A stretch of 64,000 nt of DNA, from contig JASDDO010000006.1 in the NCBI GenBank assembly GCA_030015575.1, positions 317,612,361-317,676,360 on the forward strand. The letters are read 5' to 3'. The first letter of the stretch is position 1; each line of letters starts with the position of its first letter. A program made the position numbers and the translations under genes. Source of the DNA: Agapanthus africanus. Its lineage: Eukaryota > Streptophyta > Magnoliopsida > Asparagales > Amaryllidaceae. Positions 1 to 12,425 of the stretch are shown here, one piece after another. Below the pieces are notes generated by a model. The model was not told the origin of the DNA. It saw only the letters and a list, made by a program, of their open reading frames with translations, and made no database searches.

Positions 1-1160
1 TCCGATGACCCGGCTGATATCAAATATCGCGAGAATATAATATGGTATCACATATCGCATTATCCTCGGTCTCGCACATATCACATATGTGCTCCTACTC
101 CGTTTTGCCTGAGCCAAGAAACCTCTGTGTAGGACTCTAAAGAATCGTCAATACGCCGGCAGTAGGGGATGATCATATCAAACACCCACAAGCTGCAAGC
201 GGTCAGCTAAACGTAACAGCTACCCAGGTATTGAGCACTCAGAAGATCAACAAGCAAGCCTGTACATTCTCCTGTGAATCCAAACAGTAACACTCCCGTA
301 CAGTCCGGTCTCATCGTCTGATATGTTGCATATCTCGCCTAGGGGTGGTAAACGTCAGACCCCAGTAGCTCGATAAGTCATGTCGATATGAGGTCTATAA
401 CAGTTCGAGAAACTACTGATAACACTTACCAGTAAATCTCAGCAACCCTGGCCAGGGATTTCCGGTTATAGCCAATCGAACACTGCACAACATCAACTCC
501 CTATACCGGGAGAGACGAATCCCCTCCTATCGCTCATTGCCTCTATGTAATTCGGGACTGTACCCAAAAGCCACCTTTTTGCATGCCCTCTTGGACGTGG
601 TATGATGGAAATCAAAGCACAGTGGGAATCACACAAGACTCTATGACGATCTCGGGTCAACAGACTACTCTGTACCAGTGTCACCGGAGAACTGCCATCT
701 GACGTGAGGTATAATACCATCTGGGAGTTCTCGGCGAGTCCGTCCAGTGTACCCAGTCTCCACTGAGCACCCGTACACCATCCTTGATGTCAAACACCGA
801 TGGATATGGGATCATCCATCGCCCATCATATGGGTCAAGATGCGTATACGCTAGTCTACTCTGGTGCATCGATGCCCTGTCTCGATACACCCTCGACTAG
901 GAACAGTTATAGGATGTACTCGCTGACTACCGTGGCCCCACTAGTATGATCTCATCATAGTCCCAGTAGTCGAGTACATATCCTAAGGGCTTTATCAACA
1001 TATAATATAGAGACAATCAGAGTACATGTTAAGATAAAGTACAACCAGATAGCATACTATCATGTCGAGCAAGAAAGTCCTCCCTATATATGTCCTAGCA
1101 TCCACTACAATATACATCGTATGTACAGTAATGGCCTCTAGGGCATACATATAACTAACA
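1..1160 (-). mobile_element. Ty1/copia 3' LTR, partial (left end outside window)
   Basis: This segment matches 8053-9212 almost base for base, with a constant shift of 8052, so it is one LTR of a pair. Its inner edge reads ...ACTAACA at 1160. Read on the minus strand, it is preceded by the purine tract GCAAGTGGGAGAT (1161-1173), the usual polypurine tract placed directly before a copia 3' LTR. The element is therefore in minus orientation and this is its 3' LTR. The other end lies before base 1, because the complete partner is 2167 bp. Scattered substitutions between the two copies show that the insertion is not very recent. Confidence 0.88.
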
Positions 1161-4023
1161 ATCTCCCACTTGCACTAGGGCCATCTGTTGTGGTATCACA
1201 TACCCAACAATTAGCTGCGGTTGATGTATCTCATACTCAACCATCCCATAAAAGTCTCTACTGGGGAAAAAGGCCTTTGTGAGTGGATCCGCGCTGTTGT
1301 CCTCTGTGTCTACTCTCCTAACCTCGATCTCCCTGGAGATCAACCATCTCCATGATCAGGTGATACTGCCTAAGAATTATATCTGGATTTCTGATGGGAC
1401 GGTAGTTCCTTGGCTGAAGCCACAACTCCATTGTCTCACAATGGTAGGAACGAAGTTCATCTTATGAACTTATAAATATCCAGACTGCCTTTTTGGTAGT
1501 ATCCTTGGTAACGATGTATCTTGCCTTTAATCGTCTAGTAAGTCACGGTATCTAGCTTGGAACTCTTCCAACATACCATCCCTCCACTGAGGGTATAGAC
1601 AAGCCTGCGACTGATATTCAGTCGTTCTTATCGCCCTGGAACCTTTCCAGTGATTCTCCCCAGGATCGATTGATACCATCTCACTACAACTAGTGAGTAT
1701 CCTAACATCCAATTAGATCTATCTCATAGATCCAAAACCTAGGATTTAGTAGGTATCACTTTGATCCTATATAGAGAATCCTTGTGATAAGCGGAGATTG
1801 ACCGTGCGTAGCATAGGAAACTTCTTCCCTATCAAGAGTATGTCATCCACGTACTCTACGAGGATCTCCACCATACTCTCTACTACCTTTTTTGTATATA
1901 CAAGGTTCATCTACCATTTTGATGAAGTCAAACTCTTTGACTACCACATCAAAACAGATGTTCCAACTCCGCGATGCATGTTTTATTATATAAAACATCT
2001 TGCACACGTTTCCGCTGCTCCCACTGTCTACGAAGCCCTCTGGCTGTGTACTTATAGACGCTCTCTTCTAAAATATCATTTAGAAAAGCAGTCATGACAC
2101 CCATCCACCAGATATCGTAGTCATGGTATGTAGCCGAGGCAAGTAGGATCTGGATGGACTTAAGCATAGATCCTTAGAAAAGGTTTCAACATAATCCATA
2201 CCTGGTCTATGATGCAAACCTTTAACAAGTCTAGCTTTGAAAGTCTTAACTTTTCCATGTACACCAAGTAATCTTCTCAAGATATACTTGCTCCTGATGG
2301 GGATTTAACCCTTCAGATAAAGCAACCAAAGTCCATACTTTGTTGGTGTATAAGGATTCCATCTCAGATCGATAAGCATCCAGCCATTCTTACAGAGTCC
2401 CACTCCTGATGGCCAGCTCGAAACTAGTTGGGTCATCATCTCATGATGCAATCCTCGCTCCCACTGTCATAGAGAAATCGAAGTATCTCTCAGGTGGGTA
2501 AGGAACCCTACTAGATCGGCAGAGAGGCTGAGGTTCGTTGGAAACTATTGAATCCTTTGGTTCTATCAAATCATCAGCTGCAGTTTGTATAGCTGGAACA
2601 TTTCCAGTTCTACATAACAGTCCTTGCCTCGAGCTTGTCCGGATTTTGCTTTTAGACATAGGCCGGACAACCCCAAATCTTAACAAGCTTAAGATATGGG
2701 CTCTTCCCTTTTCATATCACATATGAAGTGGTAGGCATCTGATTTGATTTGAACCATATTCAATAGGTATGCAGTTTTTCAAGTGCATAACTCCTAAAAG
2801 GAAATAGGAAACTCAGTAGTACTCATCATAGAGCACACCATATCAAATAGGGTGCTATTGCTCCGCCCTGATACACCGACGTACTGTGGTGTATACGGAG
2901 GAGTAATGCTGAGAGAGAATCTCATTCTCCTTTAGAATAGTCCAGGAATTCCATGCTCAAGTATTCTCCTCTTTGATCTTATCAAAGGACATAATACTTA
3001 TACCCGTATTTTGGTTCTCTACTTCTAACTTATATTCTGTGAATATCTCAAAAGCTTCGGACTTGTGTTTCAGCAGGAACATATGTCTGAATCTTGAGAG
3101 ATTATCAGAGAATGTAATGAAGTACAAAGAACCGATCTTGGCATATGTAGACAGGGGACTTTCATACATCAGCATGTATCAATCCCAAAAGTTTACTAAC
3201 TCTTTCTCTGTTTCCAACAAACAGAGCTGTGGTCATCTTATCTTTGTGACATGACTGGCAAGTTTCATAAGATGTAAATTCAAACTAATTTAAATATGTA
3301 TCTATATGTAACTTCAGCCAGTCGGGTCGCATTGATATGACCCAGTCTACAATACCTCAAGAAGGGTTCATTCATTTCTGAACTCTTCCTCTTGTGTGTG
3401 TTCCGTATACTAAGAACTGTAGTTTGATTTAGAACGTCAATGCTTTTAGATAACGTGCCTGAACCGATCAATTCTTGATATAGGAAATGTTCAAAACATT
3501 ATCCAACAATACAAAATTATATCCTTTCTTTACTAATAAAGAGACTGATATGATTTTGTATATCAGGTTCGGTATCTAATAATATTTGTTCAGAATCAAT
3601 GTATTCCGGTAATATAGGGTGACAGTGACCAACAGACTTGGCTGCAACACTTACACCGTTTTCTGTCTCATGAAACTTATCACCCGTTCTCAGTTCTCTA
3701 CCTATCTGTAGCCCATGTAACAGATTACATATACGGGATCCTGATCCGGTATCACATACCCAGGACGTAAAGGATACTAAAAAACAGTTCTGTGTAATGA
3801 ACACACCCGAAGATGATGCATCAACATGCACTTTCTTCGTTTGGGCGGCACGGGAATTCTGGTAATCCCCAATTTCCTGCTCTGTCCTATAACAATTATA
3901 AGTTGGAGCGGGACCAACGTTCCCCAGCTCAGTATAATAAGTGGGTTCGGTCAATATATCCGTATTATTATCTTGATTAAGGCGTGATATGGTCGCTACC
4001 TGGAGAGAGAGAGAAGAAAACAC
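1161..4023 (-). pseudogene. pol: Copia pol remnant (protease, integrase, RT, RNase H)
   Basis: On the minus strand, pieces of a copia polyprotein appear in the expected order but in several frames. A protease-like DTGSG sits near 3750. A GAG-pre-integrase piece reading RLGHINATRLAEV lies at about 3300-3370. An integrase piece with STYAKIGSLYFITFSDNLSR lies at about 3090-3160. RT pieces follow: HHRPGMDYVETFS near 2200, MTAFLNDILEESVY near 2070, and the catalytic YVDDILLIG near 1838-1867. The RNase H end with EDNSADPLTKAF lies near 1270-1310. No single frame joins them; stops and frameshifts separate every piece, so this copy cannot make a full polyprotein. The order protease, integrase, RT, RNase H is what separates copia from gypsy. 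Exact piece borders are approximate. Confidence 0.85.
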
Positions 4024-4429
4024 TCAGCGTATGCTCTTGCAAGATTAGATTGGTTATCTAATATATCTAATCAGGATGTCTCCCACTGTTTTAGTCAAAT
4101 CTTCCTTCAAACCCTAAAAGGAAAGACTAGCCAGGATTAATTACACGCTACAAGTTCGCCAATCTTTCGGCCAGGCCAGTGTTGGTACTTTGAGGGAGGT
4201 CCCCCGTGCTATCGCACGAACCTAATTAAAGTAAACCTCGTTTTCCCAGAGGCGTAACCCCGTTAACACCTTTCTAGACACCTACTTGATCGGCTAATTG
4301 TAATGTGTTAAACTCTCCCAGGAGTAACTCTTACTAGCAGCGGGTATCGGGATCCAACTATCTCATAGAAGGTATGCAATCTCATTGCAAATTTCAACTC
4401 TTGAAATTCCCAATAATATTTTGCCCCTA

Positions 4430-4645
4430 GCATCTTATGACCTTGGCTAAGGTCAACAAATCATAAGTGCTAGCCAAGTTCAACCCGTCATTTCCCGATT
4501 GAATTAAACCCACCCGCACGACCCTTGGCTAAGGTCAACAAAGTCGCACGACTACCCTAACTCAATCGTATCATATGCTTATACAGATAAGCACTAATCA
4601 GCTACCGCACACTACGCCTTGGCTAAGGTCAACAAACGTAGCACG
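4430..4645. repeat. Three hairpins with one 20-base core and different arms
   Basis: The core CCTTGGCTAAGGTCAACAAA occurs at 4441-4460, 4523-4542 and 4617-4636. Each copy is flanked by a different inverted pair: CTTATGA/TCATAAG, CGAC/GTCG and CTACG/CGTAG. The core itself holds CCTT..AAGG, a small inner stem. Function unknown. Confidence 0.75.
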
Positions 4646-4780
4646 AATACTAACCAGTACTTATCTGAAATGACGGAGGGCTACGACGGGTTTTTCAGAA
4701 AACCCTTTGCGTAATGAACTTGATATCGTTGTAGAATCGAGTGATTTTAAATGGAGTGTTTTTGAGGCTTTTCTAGTTTT

Positions 4781-5035
4781 GCTAAAGGGGTCACTCCCGG
4801 TGAAGGGATCGTCGGCCCTTTCCTCATCGAATAAGGTGCAGGATATATCATATATACCGCTGTGCAAAGCAAGAACTATAGAAGCAATCAAAAGACAAAC
4901 CGAGTTTGTAGCATCTGCCAGCTATTGCTAAAGGAGTCACTCCCGGTGAAGGGATCCGGTCCTTTCCTTATCGAATAAGGTGCTGGATGTTCTACAAAGA
5001 ACACCGCTATGCAAAGCAAGAACTAGAGCTAACAG
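4781..5035. repeat. Two tandem copies of a unit of about 145 bp
   Basis: A unit beginning GCTAAAGGGGTCACTCCCGG at 4781 recurs, slightly changed, at 4926. Both copies then run through CCTTTCC, a CGAATAAGGTGC block and a GCAAAGCAAGAACTA block. No coding frame is shared. Confidence 0.7.
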
Positions 5036-7033
5036 TTTTTAAACAAGTTTCTACAACATCTTAGGTTTCTTTTATTTCATTAATCTCATTAATGAAGTTC
5101 CATTTTAATATGCTTCACAAGCATCTCTTTTGAAACGAAATATGCAATATAACATATATCTCATATATATAATATAAACATTCGTCACAGGCAGTAATAT
5201 GATCTCATCACAGAACATTGCAGCAGAAGAACATATATGAAATATTGGATATACTAGGATGTCCGTGTTTTCAATACGAGCCTGTATAAAACACGGATTC
5301 CACGGTCGCGATGAATAGCCAAACCCACATCCCTAGACCCCTACGAGAGCGGCAAGCAACACTGCCAATTCTAGGGTTAGGAGACCCGGTCTCGACTCCT
5401 CGAGATGGTCTCCCACTGGACCCTAGAACCCGGTTACTTGTGCTCCCCGCCTTGGGTCTACCTAATGCGGAAAAGTAAATAATATACAACGGTGACATCT
5501 TCCGCTACCTGGAAGTGCCCCAATAAAAGAATATTACATACAAATGAATTTTACATGAATGAAAAAGAAAAAACTCTCATCTCACATAAAACCCCCGGCT
5601 ATTCAAACGCGACGATCCAATACAACATATCACAGCAACACATAATATCTCATATCATCAACGTAAACAAGTATGCGTATCCCGATTGTCATTGATGTAT
5701 AGCAACGAAGCCGGCGATACACCACATACTACGCTTACGGTCACAGAAAAGAAAGTGTAAAACTACAACAGTTGGAATCCGCAACCTCCTTAGACATCGC
5801 ATGCCTAACCAAATGAATTCCTTAGACATCGCATGCCTAACAATTATAAACCCCGCATTCTAGTCTCATTATCGAAAACTCTTTTCAATATCAAGTCGGG
5901 AAATTCAACAAGATTCCCGACGTCCTGATCGAATGCTCGTCGCAAACTTTAGTAGACGGCCGCACCCCCAGATGCCATCGACGAAGTGCATCAAGGCGGA
6001 ACACCGCTGCCGCGAGCACCCGAACGGATGCTTTCGGCGACGGGGTTCTCCTACAGTCACTTGGTCGGGGCTAAGAGGTGTAGCTGTCTATTAAGTTTAC
6101 CCGGCGAGTATCCGCGTACGCTACGTGATTGCGACGGACTTTTGATCACATCAAAATTCCGTGGCAACCGATCATCTGAGACTAAACTGCTATGTTTATA
6201 ATATTCAAATCAGTTATCTCATAACTGCCTGTGGATTCCAAATATTGTATCACATTCCAGATAAATAGAAAAAGTTAAACTTTCCGATTGAATCATCAAG
6301 CACCCAAGATTTCCCCAATATATCTCAACACTTGAAATCAGTTTAAAAACATTCATCACATGCCACAGTACCAATGGTCCAGCCGTAGAAGGGTCAAGCC
6401 AACGCCTCACATGTGGCACGCCGTATTGCCCCAAACCCTAAGGTTCAAAGGGCAGTTCAAGACGGTCACATAATCGAGTTAAGGTTTGTTGTCTTCTAGA
6501 GGGTCCACCGAGTTACTTGCATGACTTAGAACATTCTTAAACACGAGAAAAAATCCAACTTTTGAAAAATTTTCCGACAGGGGAAAAAGTGAGTTATTGA
6601 TATCCGTTCGAACTTTTTAACAGTTTCTAAAAATTATCCGGACAAAACTAAACAAAGTTAAAATATCCGATCGAATCTTTATGTCCCCAATACAACCCAG
6701 ATAATTCAACAGTTGAATAAATATTAAAAATTCCCAGAAAATACAACATTAAAAAATAGGAGTTACTGTGAAAAGCACGTGCCAAGAATCGACTATGTGG
6801 CCGCGGAACCGCCGCACATGCTGGGGTGGGGCCGCGGTTCCGCGGCTTTTTATTCGAATTGCGCTCACGTGCTTCACACTAATTCTTATAATTACCTGCT
6901 GTAATTTTTGGATAATTTTAATTCACAAAAATCCAAATTTTCAGAAAATTTCCAGAGAGTGGGTTTTATCGGGTTTTCCGGGTTCGATCGGACTTTAAAC
7001 TTCGTCTAGACTTCGCCTAAAGCTCTAGCTTGT

Positions 7034-7044
7034 CTCTGATACCA
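7034..7044 (-). other. Copia primer-binding site, Met-initiator tRNA type
   Basis: The minus strand reads TGGTATCAGAG, the common plant primer-binding site complementary to the 3' end of initiator methionine tRNA. It lies one base inside the LTR edge at 7046. This fixes the orientation (minus) and the right LTR as the 5' LTR. Confidence 0.85.
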
Positions 7045-7045
7045 C

Positions 7046-9212
7046 TGTAGGTTTGCTAGGCATGCGCACAAGGGTCTACGAGGTATCAACCATGCCCGAT
7101 TTAAAATTTAGCCATGCCGAACAACCCGAATACGGAACTTTAAACTAGAGATTAGGCGAAAACTAACATGCTAAACATTTTAACACTAAGTGAGAGGGAT
7201 TACAACCTTTGTAGATCCGGTCATTCACTTCATATGCTCCGTGTTGTGGTCCCTTCGCTGCGATCATCAGGATCCGGACTCTCGAGAGGTTCCACGAAGA
7301 GAAAGACGCAACCTTTGCTTCCGATCTTCGATACTAAGATGATCTACCTTGAAGTTTCTTTAACGCAAGCTAACACTCATGAAATGATGTGAACACCCTC
7401 ATCTAAATGGCAAGGGAAGATGAGGATGATGAAGTAGGATTTTTGCTCTCTTTATTTATCTTTTTCTCATATTTATTCATCACCTTTTGAAAAACTAGTA
7501 AGCTTTTCATGAAAGACTGAAGGAGGAAGAAGATGAACAATGTTAGAATCCTTTTGTGATGAATAGGAAAAGAATAATATGATAGAATTATGCAACCATG
7601 GTCAAGTGAACCTTTGTAGAGAATTAACTAGGGTTAGGGTTTGGGTTGGGTTAAAGCATGACTCACTTGAAAATATCTTTATCATGACAAAAAGAAAAGC
7701 TTCTAGAAACATCTAGAAAGCTTAACCCTAATCCAAACCCTAATCATGTTTAAACTCCACTAAACAAGTTGCATTAGTTATCATATCATGTTACAATATT
7801 ATATATCACATATATAATATTTATCGTAACAAAATAAAATAATACATTTAACATATATCACATATATATCAATGTATTACCCGAGTGAGAAAAAGAATCT
7901 TTTAGTGAGCAAATATTAGTTAATGCAATTTAATATATCAAATATATTATTATACATTAAATTATCGAATCAACACTTGATCCGACAATCCGGCTATATC
8001 GCATATAACCGACTAATATTTATCCGTACCGATTCATCGAATCAACACTTGATCCGATGACCCGGCTGATATCAAATATCGCGAGAATATAATACGGTAT
8101 CACATATCACATTATCCTCGGTCCCGCACATATCACATATGTGCTCCTACTCCGTTTTGCCTGAACCAAGAAACCTCTGTGTACGACTCTAAAGAATCGT
8201 CAATACGCAGGCAGTAGGTGATGATCATATCAAACACCCACAAGCTGCAAGCGGTCAGCTAAACGTAACAGCTACCCAGGTATTGAGCGCTCAGAAGATC
8301 AACAAGCAAGCCTGTACATTCTCCTGTGAATCCAAACAGTAACACTCCCGTACAGTCCGGTCTCGTCGTCTGATATGTTGCATATCTCGCCTAGGGGTGG
8401 TAAACGTCAGACCCCAGTAGCTCGATAAGTCGTGTCGATATGAGGTCTATAACAGTTCGAGAAACTACTGATAACACTTACCAGTAAATCTCAGCAACCC
8501 TGGCCAGGGATTTCCGGTTATAACCAATCGAACACTGTACAACATCAACTCCCTATACCGGGAGAGACGAATCCCCTCCTATCGCTCATTGCCTCCATGT
8601 AATTCGGGACTGTACCCAAAAGCCACCTTTTTGCACGCCCTCTTGGACGTGGTATGATGGAAATCAAAGCACAGTGGGAATCACATAAGACTCTATGACG
8701 ATCTCGGGTCAACAGACTACTCTGTACCAGTGTCACCGGAGAACTGCCATCTGACGTGAGGTATAATACCATCTGGGAGTTCTCGGCGAGTCCGTCCAGT
8801 GTACCCAGTCTCCACTGAGCACCCGTACACCATCCTTGATGTCAAACACCGATGGATATGGGATCATCCATCGCCCATCATATGGGTCAAGATGCGTATA
8901 CACTAGTCTACTCTGGTGCATCGATGCCCTGTCTCGATACACCCTCGACTAGGAACAGTTATAGGATGTACTCGCCGACTACCGTGGCCCCACTAGTATG
9001 ATCTCATCATAGTCCCAGTAGTCGAGTACATATCCTAAGGGCTTTATCAACATGTAACATAGAGACAATCAGAGTACATGTTAAGATAAAGTACAACCAG
9101 ATAGCATACTATCATGTCGAGCAAGAAAGTCCTCCCTATATATGTCCTAGCATCCACTACAATATACATCGTATGTACAGTAATGGTCTCTAGGGCATAC
9201 ATATAACTAACA
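7046..9212 (-). mobile_element. Ty1/copia 5' LTR, complete, 2167 bp
   Basis: The LTR starts TGTAGG beside the primer-binding site and ends ACTAACA at 9212, so both ends are TG...CA. Bases 8053-9212 are the partner of 1-1160. The next five bases, CCCGG (9213-9217), should be the target duplication; the left copy is outside the window. Bases 7790-8135 hold a series of AT-rich palindromes built on ATATCACATAT. Small open frames here (for example 8545-8772) occur in both LTR copies with no protein signature, so I do not call them genes. Confidence 0.88.
7790..8135. repeat. Palindromes with an ATAT-CNC-ATAT centre in the copia LTR
   Basis: At least five inverted repeats share a centre of ATAT, a short spacer (CAC, CAA or CGC) and ATAT, with different outer arms. 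Examples are the long AT arms near 7798-7822, CGGCTATAT..ATATAACCG near 7990-8010, and the perfect GCACATAT/ATATGTGC near 8126-8145. The last of these has a counterpart in the left LTR near 75-95. Confidence 0.6.
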
Positions 9213-9829
9213 CCCGGGGCTGGCCTAGCCCGTAAAACTGATCAGTATAAGTATCGAACTGTCGAGTTACAAGTCAGGTTTCATCATTGATTTCCCCATA
9301 CCCCCAAGTTATGTGTTCAAGTCAGGTATTGATAAATCTGCAGCTAATACCAACACAGGATCAAGCAGGTACAAGTCTGTCTTTATAGACAACAAGATAT
9401 GTCCGTAGGGACAACATGTCAAGATTGTTGGCATTATTAACAAGATCAGGTAACAGATCAAACTGTGGAACATCAGGTCATGTTAGGTAGTATACATGGA
9501 TCCAATCATGTCAAGTAGTGCACATGTGTCGAGTCGTGTCAAGTAGTAGTGTATCAAGTCATGTCAGGGGTGCACAAGTATCACGTGGGTGCTCATAATC
9601 AAACTGTAATAAGCATGGGTACACAAAAAAAAGTATGGAGTACCAATATAAAAATAAAATGGAATAATGTGATATGGTATGCAAATAGGTATAGATTCAA
9701 ACATATGGATGCACAGTTATCGGTTAGGGTTACATTTATAGTTTCAATACTAATTAGGATGCAGTTTATTAAATATGGAGTGTTAATATTACAGTGTTAT
9801 GTATTCATGTGATCTATGAATGCAATTAT

Positions 9830-10290
9830 ATATATTCTAAGTGAAATGGATGCAAACGGGTATCCGAAAAGTTATAAAACTATAAAATGGTAACGTGGGA
9901 AGTATAACTAAGCAATATGTGATATATATATTGATATGGATGCGGTATAATGAAATCTAGTATGTAACAAGATTAGTTTTCATGATCTAGATCTGAAATG
10001 ATATGAATGGATGAAAACGGAACATCGAAAAGCTATAAAACTAAATATGGGGTGCATGATTTTAAATACAGATATTCCATTGTTAAAATAGATGCGTCTA
10101 AAGTAATGTAGCATGTAATTAAGATTGGTTTGCATGCCCTAGATCTGAAATGCACTATACAAATGTAAACGGAACGTCGAAAGGCTGTAATATAAAACAT
10201 GCGATGCTTGATTTAAAATACAGGTGTGATATTTATTTAAATAGGTATATAATAAGTTATATAGTATGTAGCAAGATTAACTTGCCTCGA
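9830..10290. repeat. Three diverged tandem units of about 152 bp
   Basis: The block CTAGATCTGAAATG occurs at 9987 and 10139, with a more diverged version near 9815 and the start of another near 10270. Each is followed by an AAACGG..TCGAAAAGCTATAAAACT-type stretch. Confidence 0.6.
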
Positions 10291-11339
10291 TGGATCACGA
10301 CACGGATACGTGCTGCAACGTCCAATGTCGGTAAAAGTTGCAATGTACATACGGCGCACACAGGACTGAACCAAGCAATGCAGGAACGGACCACGCTGGA
10401 TAGGGATGTCCACTGAGTCGCCCGGATTAGCGGCGGCGAGCACGCCTCCGGTGATGATCGGAAACCAAGAAATCAAGAAAGCAAAATAGAGAAGAAGAAA
10501 AAAGAGAAGAAGAAGACTGGGGTTTGGTTGTTTTGGTGTTCTGGATTTGGGACAGAAGCGAGGAAAGAGATGGTGACGACGAGTCGGGGAGGCGACGGGG
10601 TCAGAGCTCCAACGATGGTGATCGGCAATGGCAGCGGGTTTCTTAGATTCTTGATTGTTGGGGTGATTGGGTTTGCAGGGGAGAGAGTCGGGATTCAGGG
10701 TTAGGGTTGTGTGCAGGAGAAAGGATAAGGAAATGAGGGGGTGATGATGAAGTCGGGGTCATCGGAGGTAAGAGAACGGCGATGAGGTGTGCAGGGGATG
10801 AAGCTTGGGTAAGGTTTTGGAATTCTTTGGGAGTTTTGGGTTGCTCGGGGTTGGTTTCTGGTATGGATCTGGGACTCGGTCGAGGTACCACGAAGAAGAC
10901 GATGGCTGGAGGACCTCGGGTTTGATGGCGAAGGCAAAGGTTGATCGCCGGTAGGGATGAAAGAGGTGCAATGGAGACGAAGATGGGGTATTGGGCTCGG
11001 CATAAGAGAGAGGGGATGCAGGTGATGTTGGTGGAGCTGAAGAAGATGACGGCTGGAGTTGGTGTGTTCTTGGGTGCAGTTGAGGGAGGTGGTGATGGTG
11101 GTCGAGGGGATCTCGGGTGCTGGCTGGGAATGAAGTCGAGAAAGAAGGATGATGACGAGGGCGATGAATGCTTGGCGATGAGGTTGGTGATGTGTTAGGA
11201 GTCGAAGGAAGCAGATAGAGGTGGGTTCGGTGAAGGCTGATGAGGAGACGAAGAGGGTGGTGAGACGGTGAGGGGTCGCCGGCGGCGAGGGCAACGCAAG
11301 GGCAGGGGGCATGGGTTTCGTGAGCTCGGAGGCGGGGAA

Positions 11340-11445
11340 AAATTTTGAAGAGGAAGAAAGAAGAGAGGAGAGAGAGAGAAAGGAATAGAGAGAGAGAGAT
11401 GAGAGAGAAAGAGATAGAGAGAGAGAGAGAGAGAGAGCAGTTGAG
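11340..11445. repeat. GA/CT microsatellite
   Basis: The plus strand is nearly pure GA for about 100 bases, ending in a (GA)n run at 11416-11438. On the minus strand this is a CT tract about 25 bp after a TATATAA, so it may be the leader start of the LTR transcript. Confidence 0.8.
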
Positions 11446-12136
11446 GTTCTGTTAAGAGTTTAGTTATATAAAAATATTTTTTTAGTTAAAGAACTTTAGA
11501 AGGAATTAAAGAATATAATATTAGTACGTTTTGAGATTTTTGGCAAATACAAACTTACTCCAAAACACGTCCGGGTCGGGTCTAAAAATCCGGTTTTAAA
11601 ATATGAAAAATATATGCGCTTTCAAAATTCAAAATGAATACTCTAATAACGAAAATGCATACCCCCAAGAACGGATGCACGTACGTGTGCGTAGCCATCC
11701 AAACACGTCCGTTTCACTGAACGGGACGAGAACAAGATGCGCGGATGCTACCACAGGGTTAGGGGTATCATGCAGGCTATGAAATGTATTTTTAAAATAT
11801 TTTACATGACTTAAAATGTTATATGGTAAAAGATGACATGCCAGATAAAATGCCAGTATGCGATAAAGTTGAAAAATGCCTAAGTCTGCGTAACAAGTCA
11901 GGGTGATTCATAAATATGAATCAAACAAGTTTCAAGCAAGCGGGTCGCGTCGAATGCAATGTAAAATGTAAAATACCATTCGCACCCAAATCACGATAAA
12001 TTAAGGAAATACTACAGATAAGTAAATACAGGAACTGGAATTGGTATAAATGAACTAGGTTGTTATATTATACCCAACTACAAAAAGAATTTCGTCCTCG
12101 AAATTCCAAGAACAAGAAAGGATAAACAATCGAGAA

Positions 12137-12423
12137 CTACAAGAATAGATGTGGAAACTTCTGTCGGATTTCATCTTCTCGTTCCCAAGTTAATTCTCCA
12201 TGCGAGAGATTTTCCCAAGAAACAAGTACAAGAGGGATAACCTTGTTCTTAAGAACATTTTCCTTTCGATCCACAATCGACATCGGTCGCTCCTCAAAAG
12301 TCAAATCTTCACGTATAGTCAGCTCTGAATGATCCAGCACGTGTATTTCATCTCGAACATACTTACGGAGTTGAGATACATGAAACACGTCATGAACATT
12401 CGCTAAAGATTGAGGTAAAGCTA
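12137..12423 (-). pseudogene. Gypsy integrase C-terminus, fragment
   Basis: The minus strand encodes RLALPQSLANVHDVFHVSQL and then LRKYV, a DHSELTIREDLTFEE block and a final TWEREDEIRQKFPHLF. This is the integrase C-terminal and chromodomain-like tail typical of Tekay/Del chromoviruses. The stop at 12137 is the natural end. Upstream coding is cut off at about 12424-12430, where copia LTR sequence begins, so only about 95 residues remain. The adjacent TTTCGTCCTCGAAATT tail and LTR on the left agree with this placement. Confidence 0.82.
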
Positions 12424-12425
12424 AC

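Larger units (their letters stand above)
4024..7045 (-). other. Copia internal region without recognisable gag
   Basis: The 3 kb between the protease remnant and the primer-binding site should hold gag and the leader, yet I recognise no gag protein in any frame. It holds three short hairpins sharing one loop (4430-4645), a duplicated 145-bp unit (4781-5035), and otherwise AT-rich or mixed sequence without a supported gene. The stretch may be decayed gag, a long leader, or an inserted non-coding element; the sequence does not decide. Confidence 0.5.
9213..12067 (-). mobile_element. Gypsy (Tekay/Del-like) LTR, left part, minus orientation
   Basis: The right edge reads GTTGTTATA at about 12067 and is followed by the gypsy signature TTTCGTCCTCGAAATT, which on the minus strand is the tail just before a 3' LTR. 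Coding remnants of integrase start 70 bp further right. Inside are a 152-bp tandem repeat (9830-10290), a GA-rich block (10480-11450) and a minus-strand TATATAA near 11463-11475, just upstream of a long CT tract; this fits an LTR promoter with a pyrimidine-rich start region. The left edge is not defined because the copia element adjoins at 9212. The final CA appears mutated to TA. Confidence 0.6.

Noticed and set aside
493-890. Short minus-strand frames repeated at 8545-8942 as conserved small genes
   Set aside because: They recur only because both lie in LTR copies of one copia element; the differences show no coding bias and no protein family is seen.
10701-11312. Minus-strand frame of 203 codons rich in Pro, Ser, His and Thr
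   Set aside because: It reads through a GA/GGT-rich low-complexity part of an LTR; composition explains the openness and no family is recognisable.
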